Shown here: one piece after another, positions 60,586 through 64,000 of the stretch | How the letters are laid out: each line of letters starts with the position of its first letter | Numbering within the stretch: the stretch's first letter is position 1 | Assembly (NCBI GenBank): GCA_041739875.1 | Contig: JBGSNA010000182.1 | Location: 61,252 to 125,251, forward strand | Direction: 5' to 3' | DNA: 64,000 nt | From: JBBSJZ01 sp041739875 | Lineage (GTDB): Bacteria > Planctomycetota > Planctomycetia > Pirellulales > Pirellulaceae | Notes under the pieces: generated by a model | Database searches by the model: none | The model's input: the letters and a program-made list of their open reading frames with translations, nothing else | Told to the model about the DNA's origin: nothing | Position numbers and translations under genes: made by a program

Positions 60586-61548
60586 CTACAAAACCGTTCC
60601 GTTGACGACATTTCCGCTTGCTGAATCGATCCCCGAGGCACTCGAGCCCGAGCCGAAATGACTTCGCCGTGTCATCGCCCAAGCGAAATATGCCACCGTC
60701 TCGACCTGGGAAACCGCTTCTTTTGGCACATGAGTCGACTTCGCGATGCTGGTTAATCGAGCGACGGGCTTACCATCGACGTCCAAGGTCGTGCCCGCCA
60801 CAGCCATCGCATCGAGCGACCAACGCACCAGCTTTTTCTGGACCTGCCCCAACGCATCCAAACGAGCGATCGTTTCTTGGCCCAGATAGCAACCTTTGGT
60901 GAAGCAAATCGTTTCCGCGTCTCGATTGGCTTCCTGTGGCAAATTCGTCTCGTCCAAGTCGATGCCATACCACGGTATCGCGGCCAACGTTCGCTGTCGG
61001 TGGAACTCTGCCTCATCGTGCCACGCGTCACCGTCGGTTGCCAACGAGGCTGCCACCTGTTCGCTTGTCTCACGAGAAACCAACAACAGCACCGCAGACG
61101 CGCCGAGCCAATTGACGTCATAGGAATCAATACAACGACCTGCGACGTCAATCAAATCGTGTCGATAAACGAGACTCTCGTCGACGTCCGTTTCTGCCGG
61201 CATCAACTTCGCAACATTCAACTTGGCAAGCGAATCACCGGAAACTAGCAATCCACACCACTTGTCATCTTCGACGCTCGGGTGCGAGTCTTCGCGGATG
61301 GTGTAACGATCAATGTGGGCGACTATTTTCTCTGACTGTCCGGATGCACCGATCAGTCGATAACCCGCGGTGTTGCGGTACGCTAAAACGTGGCCCAACA
61401 TCTTGCCACGCACCTCCGTAATAAACGTCTCACACCCAGACGAAACGTCGAGCGCACGCACGTGATTCGTCGTCAGGTTGTGCAGAATTTTGTCGGCCTC
61501 GGACCCAACAACATCCACCACGCAAAGCTGATTCAAGCGGAATAACAT
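60586..61548 (-). CDS. ygfZ: YgfZ/GcvT-like folate-binding protein
   Basis: The 320-residue protein has the diagnostic K218-GCYLGQE225 motif of YgfZ, with Cys220, which acts in iron-sulfur enzyme maintenance with tetrahydrofolate. The N-terminal 'LHNLTTNHV' and 'RGKMLGHV' are also typical. The start lacks a strong ribosome site. The gene lies apart from other Fe-S genes in this window. Confidence 0.88.
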   Translation of the reverse strand: MLFRLNQLCVVDVVGSEADKILHNLTTNHVRALDVSSGCETFITEVRGKMLGHVLAYRNTAGYRLIGASGQSEKIVAHIDRYTIREDSHPSVEDDKWCGLLVSGDSLAKLNVAKLMPAETDVDESLVYRHDLIDVAGRCIDSYDVNWLGASAVLLLVSRETSEQVAASLATDGDAWHDEAEFHRQRTLAAIPWYGIDLDETNLPQEANRDAETICFTKGCYLGQETIARLDALGQVQKKLVRWSLDAMAVAGTTLDVDGKPVARLTSIAKSTHVPKEAVSQVETVAYFAWAMTRRSHFGSGSSASGIDSASGNVVNGTVL

Positions 61549-61608
61549 CTGTCTCTTTCTGTCTACTGACGGCTGTCCAAGAACGACTGGCGACGGTTCG
61601 CTATGTCC

Positions 61609-63486
61609 CTATTCGCTGTGCGAGTACAGCGGCATGTGCCGATAGTAGACTTCAAGACAGTAAATCGACAAGCACGTTGTGTAGAGTCTTCCGGCCGTTC
61701 CGCCCCAATCGTCTTGTTGCGGTGACCAACTGCCTTTCTCTGCACCCTGCTTGACCTGCGCACGTGGCAATTCTTGACTCATCACCGCGTTCCATCGCTT
61801 CCACATCGGACCACCGTAGTGATGAAGTGCTTGAGTCGCGTAGTACCAATAGTAAACGTCGCGATCACTCAAGCTCATCATGTGACCGTCGACAAGCGTC
61901 TCGAGCCCAAGTCGCATCGCGGGAACGTTCTTTTCCCATCCCAGATACTGTCGGCACAACAATCCTTCTGCTGTCATCGCTGGCGATGCTTCACGTCGTT
62001 GTTGATAGCCATAAGCCGCTCCGTCATAGCTTTGTACAGAATCAAGAAAGCGAATCACGCCGTAAAATACTTTTTGCTTTACAGGAATTCCGGCCGACTG
62101 GGCGCTCTTGAGCCCCATCAAGAACCAACCCGTGACCGACGTGTCCGAGTCAAAACCAGGTTCGTATCGCCAACCACCCTCAGCCGCCTGGGATTCCGTT
62201 GCAAACTCGACCGCTAACTCGGACGGCCTTCTCAGCCAGCTGTCTTGCGTCATACCATACAACTCACAGATCGCAATCATCGCCTGAGCCTGGGCATACA
62301 TGCGTTCGTGGTCTCGAGCCGTTTTGGCCATGAAGCCGTTTCGATCTTGCTGGCCAACCAACCACTTGATGCCACGATCCACTTCCTTGGCGTACGGTCC
62401 ATCAAGGTGTGTACTTCCAGCACCCATAAACGCGATCAGTGCCATCGCTGTCGCCGCACAATTGTTCTCACTCGTGCCGCCGTCGTTGTACGGGCCTCGC
62501 AAACTCCAACTGCCATTGCGTTGTTGCTGGGCCTTGAGCCATTGCAATCCAAGCTCAACCGCGTCCTCGGTCTCTTGGGTGCCCCCATAGATCGCAAGCA
62601 ACGCCTTCCGCATCGCACCACTGCGGCCGCCAAACATCGGCTTCGTAATGTTCAATGTCGCTGACTCACCCGTTTGCAACTCAACCGGCTCAGTCATGTT
62701 TTCGCTAGATTCACTTTGTCCAGCCTCCGTCATCAGGATGGGCACATCCATCGTGACCTCCGTCAACAAGCTTTCAATGTCCAAATCCATTGGTGTGTCT
62801 TCCAATGCATCCGAATCCGTCAGCTGTTCTGTGGCATCGATCGAGAATTCATCGAGCTCCACCGCTGTCTCACGCTCGCTTTGCCCGATCGTCAACAAGA
62901 CACGTGAAAGTCCTTGACCCGGCGGCAATGAAATCAGTGCAAGGATCAATAGCAGCAGCAAGTGCAATACCGTGCTGATCAACCACGACGGAATCGGAGT
63001 CGTGCGATGAACCGTTTCGAGCGGATTGCCGTCTTCGTCGCTTGCACCACCTGCCGTCGCTCCTGCGGTTGAAGCACCCGCCTTCAACGATGGAGTTGTC
63101 AAAGAAGGAATTTCGTCTCGCCAACGACCTGACTTTGCTGAACCGACACCCGATACAGCCTTCACAGCAGCTGGTTGATTTGGGAGGTTCGACGAGCCAG
63201 CCCCGGAAGTCGACGACGGACGAATTGGCGGTAACGTCGCGCGAGTGGGCGGCGGTGGCGGGATGGGGCGAATCCCTGACGCCCTCGGCACATTTGCCGA
63301 AACGGGGTCTGCTGGCTTTCGAGTAGGTAGCTCCGTAACCGAAGGAGCAGCAAGCGTAGGCAGAGCAAGTGGCGGCGGAGCAAGCGGCGGCGGAGCAAGC
63401 GGCGGCGTATTACCCATCGCCAACGGCGGCGCAGGCCCCACGGCAGTCGAATCCGACGTATCAGAAGAAAAAGGTGTATTTGACAT
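61609..63486 (-). CDS. Membrane-anchored prenyltransferase/squalene-cyclase-fold protein
   Basis: The 625-residue protein has a Pro-rich N-terminal cytoplasmic part (about 1-165) with PPPLA repeats, one membrane helix (about 168-187) and an alpha/alpha-toroid C-terminus (about 330-620). The latter shows repeats such as 'GLQWLKAQQQRNGSW', 'GIKWLVGQQDRNGF' and 'GSWSPQQDDWGG', the QW-type pattern of prenyltransferase and squalene oxidase repeats. The acid residues for cyclase activity (DxDD) are not seen, so a binding role is likelier. ATG 63486 is preferred over a longer in-frame start. Confidence 0.85.
   Translation of the reverse strand: MSNTPFSSDTSDSTAVGPAPPLAMGNTPPLAPPPLAPPPLALPTLAAPSVTELPTRKPADPVSANVPRASGIRPIPPPPPTRATLPPIRPSSTSGAGSSNLPNQPAAVKAVSGVGSAKSGRWRDEIPSLTTPSLKAGASTAGATAGGASDEDGNPLETVHRTTPIPSWLISTVLHLLLLLILALISLPPGQGLSRVLLTIGQSERETAVELDEFSIDATEQLTDSDALEDTPMDLDIESLLTEVTMDVPILMTEAGQSESSENMTEPVELQTGESATLNITKPMFGGRSGAMRKALLAIYGGTQETEDAVELGLQWLKAQQQRNGSWSLRGPYNDGGTSENNCAATAMALIAFMGAGSTHLDGPYAKEVDRGIKWLVGQQDRNGFMAKTARDHERMYAQAQAMIAICELYGMTQDSWLRRPSELAVEFATESQAAEGGWRYEPGFDSDTSVTGWFLMGLKSAQSAGIPVKQKVFYGVIRFLDSVQSYDGAAYGYQQRREASPAMTAEGLLCRQYLGWEKNVPAMRLGLETLVDGHMMSLSDRDVYYWYYATQALHHYGGPMWKRWNAVMSQELPRAQVKQGAEKGSWSPQQDDWGGTAGRLYTTCLSIYCLEVYYRHMPLYSHSE
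63365..63409 (+). repeat. Three tandem 15-base repeats inside the squalene-cyclase-fold gene
   Basis: Units at 63365, 63380 and 63395 differ at two positions. They encode the PPPLA repeats of the proline-rich N-terminal region on the minus strand. Length variation here would add or remove five residues in frame. Confidence 0.85.
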
Positions 63487-63889
63487 AGCCTGAGGCAATC
63501 GAGCGAATCCAATACCGCTGCCGCAAGAAAACGAACACTGCAGGTCCACGCAACATTGTACGGCATCGAAAGCTCCCGTACGCGATCTAACCGCAACGAA
63601 TTTCAATCAAAAGTGCAAGGATTGTCAGCTACCCCACGTCTACCGCCTGAAGCTGAGTCGAGCCGCTGGCCAAGCTTGAGCGACATTCAATCCCATTGAG
63701 ACGAATTTCGGATCAACTTCGAGAACCAAAAAAATCGGAAAATTCAGAAAAACCGAACTTCTGCTCGACACAAACTCGCAAGACCAAAGAAAGTAGCGAG
63801 CATCCCGTTGACAGCGCGAACCCAAAACTTCATAACCTCGTCTCACTTGCACGCGACTGAGGTTTTCTTCAGCCGTTCAAGCACCTCAC
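63487..63889 (+). other. Intergenic region upstream of the initiator tRNA
   Basis: About 400 bases. The end near the tRNA carries a good promoter (listed). The rest has no supported gene. The 120 bases next to the squalene-cyclase-fold gene could belong to a longer N-terminus, judged unlikely. Confidence 0.5.
63808..63836 (+). promoter_or_regulatory. Promoter of initiator tRNA
   Basis: A perfect TTGACA (63808-63813) is followed after 17 bases by CATAAC (63831-63836). It is 53 bases before the tRNA 5' end, a normal leader length. Confidence 0.6.
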
Positions 63890-63963
<74 letters not shown>

Positions 63964-64000
63964 CTTCTCTGTTTGGTTAGGAAACTGACCGCAGTAGGTT

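Noticed and set aside
1..63889. Mobile elements, phage genes or integration site
   Set aside because: No transposase, integrase, terminal inverted repeat or duplicated tRNA end was recognised.

Overview
The window looks like a chromosomal segment of a marine-type planctomycete, close to Rhodopirellula or another Pirellulales member. The evidence is lineage-typical gene content: Planctomycete cytochrome proteins with DUF1549/DUF1553, DUF1501, DUF1552, DUF1587/1592/1588/1585 and DUF1080 families, an ECF sigma factor translationally coupled to a large Ser/Thr kinase, and many Tat-type leaders. No phage, transposase, integrase or CRISPR array is visible.

Layout. (1) 27-6809: a minus-strand Tat-exported polysaccharide pyruvyl transferase-like protein, then a plus-strand run: LysR regulator, DUF1080 protein, a 3-keto-gulonate/hexulose-phosphate type decarboxylase or synthase, a Zn-type dehydrogenase, an SDR and a TIM-barrel sugar isomerase. 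This resembles a sugar-acid pathway. (2) 7010-23803: an uninterrupted 16.8 kb plus-strand run opened by an ArsR-type repressor with its own promoter/operator. It holds rhodanese-DUF2892, TauE/SafE exporter, persulfide dioxygenase-rhodanese fusion, bacterioferritin-like protein, secreted DsrE fusion, heme lipoprotein (DUF3365), secreted rhodanese, FAD oxidoreductase, a small BON-like protein, an exported methyltransferase, a TsdA-like thiosulfate dehydrogenase, cytochrome bd (cydAB) and an RND adaptor/permease. I read it as a reduced-sulfur oxidation and detoxification module feeding a bd oxidase. It is the most interesting part of the window. (3) 23881-31596: a 1164-residue PDZ protein, a GNAT, a CLC transporter with features of the fluoride-type branch, and an HxlR regulator divergent from a ferredoxin-like QueG-related protein with an SCP2 tail. 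A striking double palindrome lies between the last two.

(4) 31672-45583: Planctomycete-specific exported proteins. A minus-strand DUF1592-group/DUF1552 pair is followed by a plus-strand tandem duplication of a PSCyt1-DUF1549-DUF1553 gene with a DUF1501 gene. (5) 45633-47619: ispD overlapping tyrS. (6) 47719-55971: a small hypothetical gene, a redoxin-cytochrome-monooxygenase-like fusion protein bracketed by short tandem repeats, and a MarR-adaptor-RND pump operon chained by ATGA overlaps. (7) 56358-63963: a Tat-exported intradiol dioxygenase, the kinase/ECF pair, a YgfZ-like protein, a membrane-anchored squalene-cyclase-fold protein and an initiator tRNA-Met.

All calls come from reading sequence and motifs by eye. 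No database search was run.
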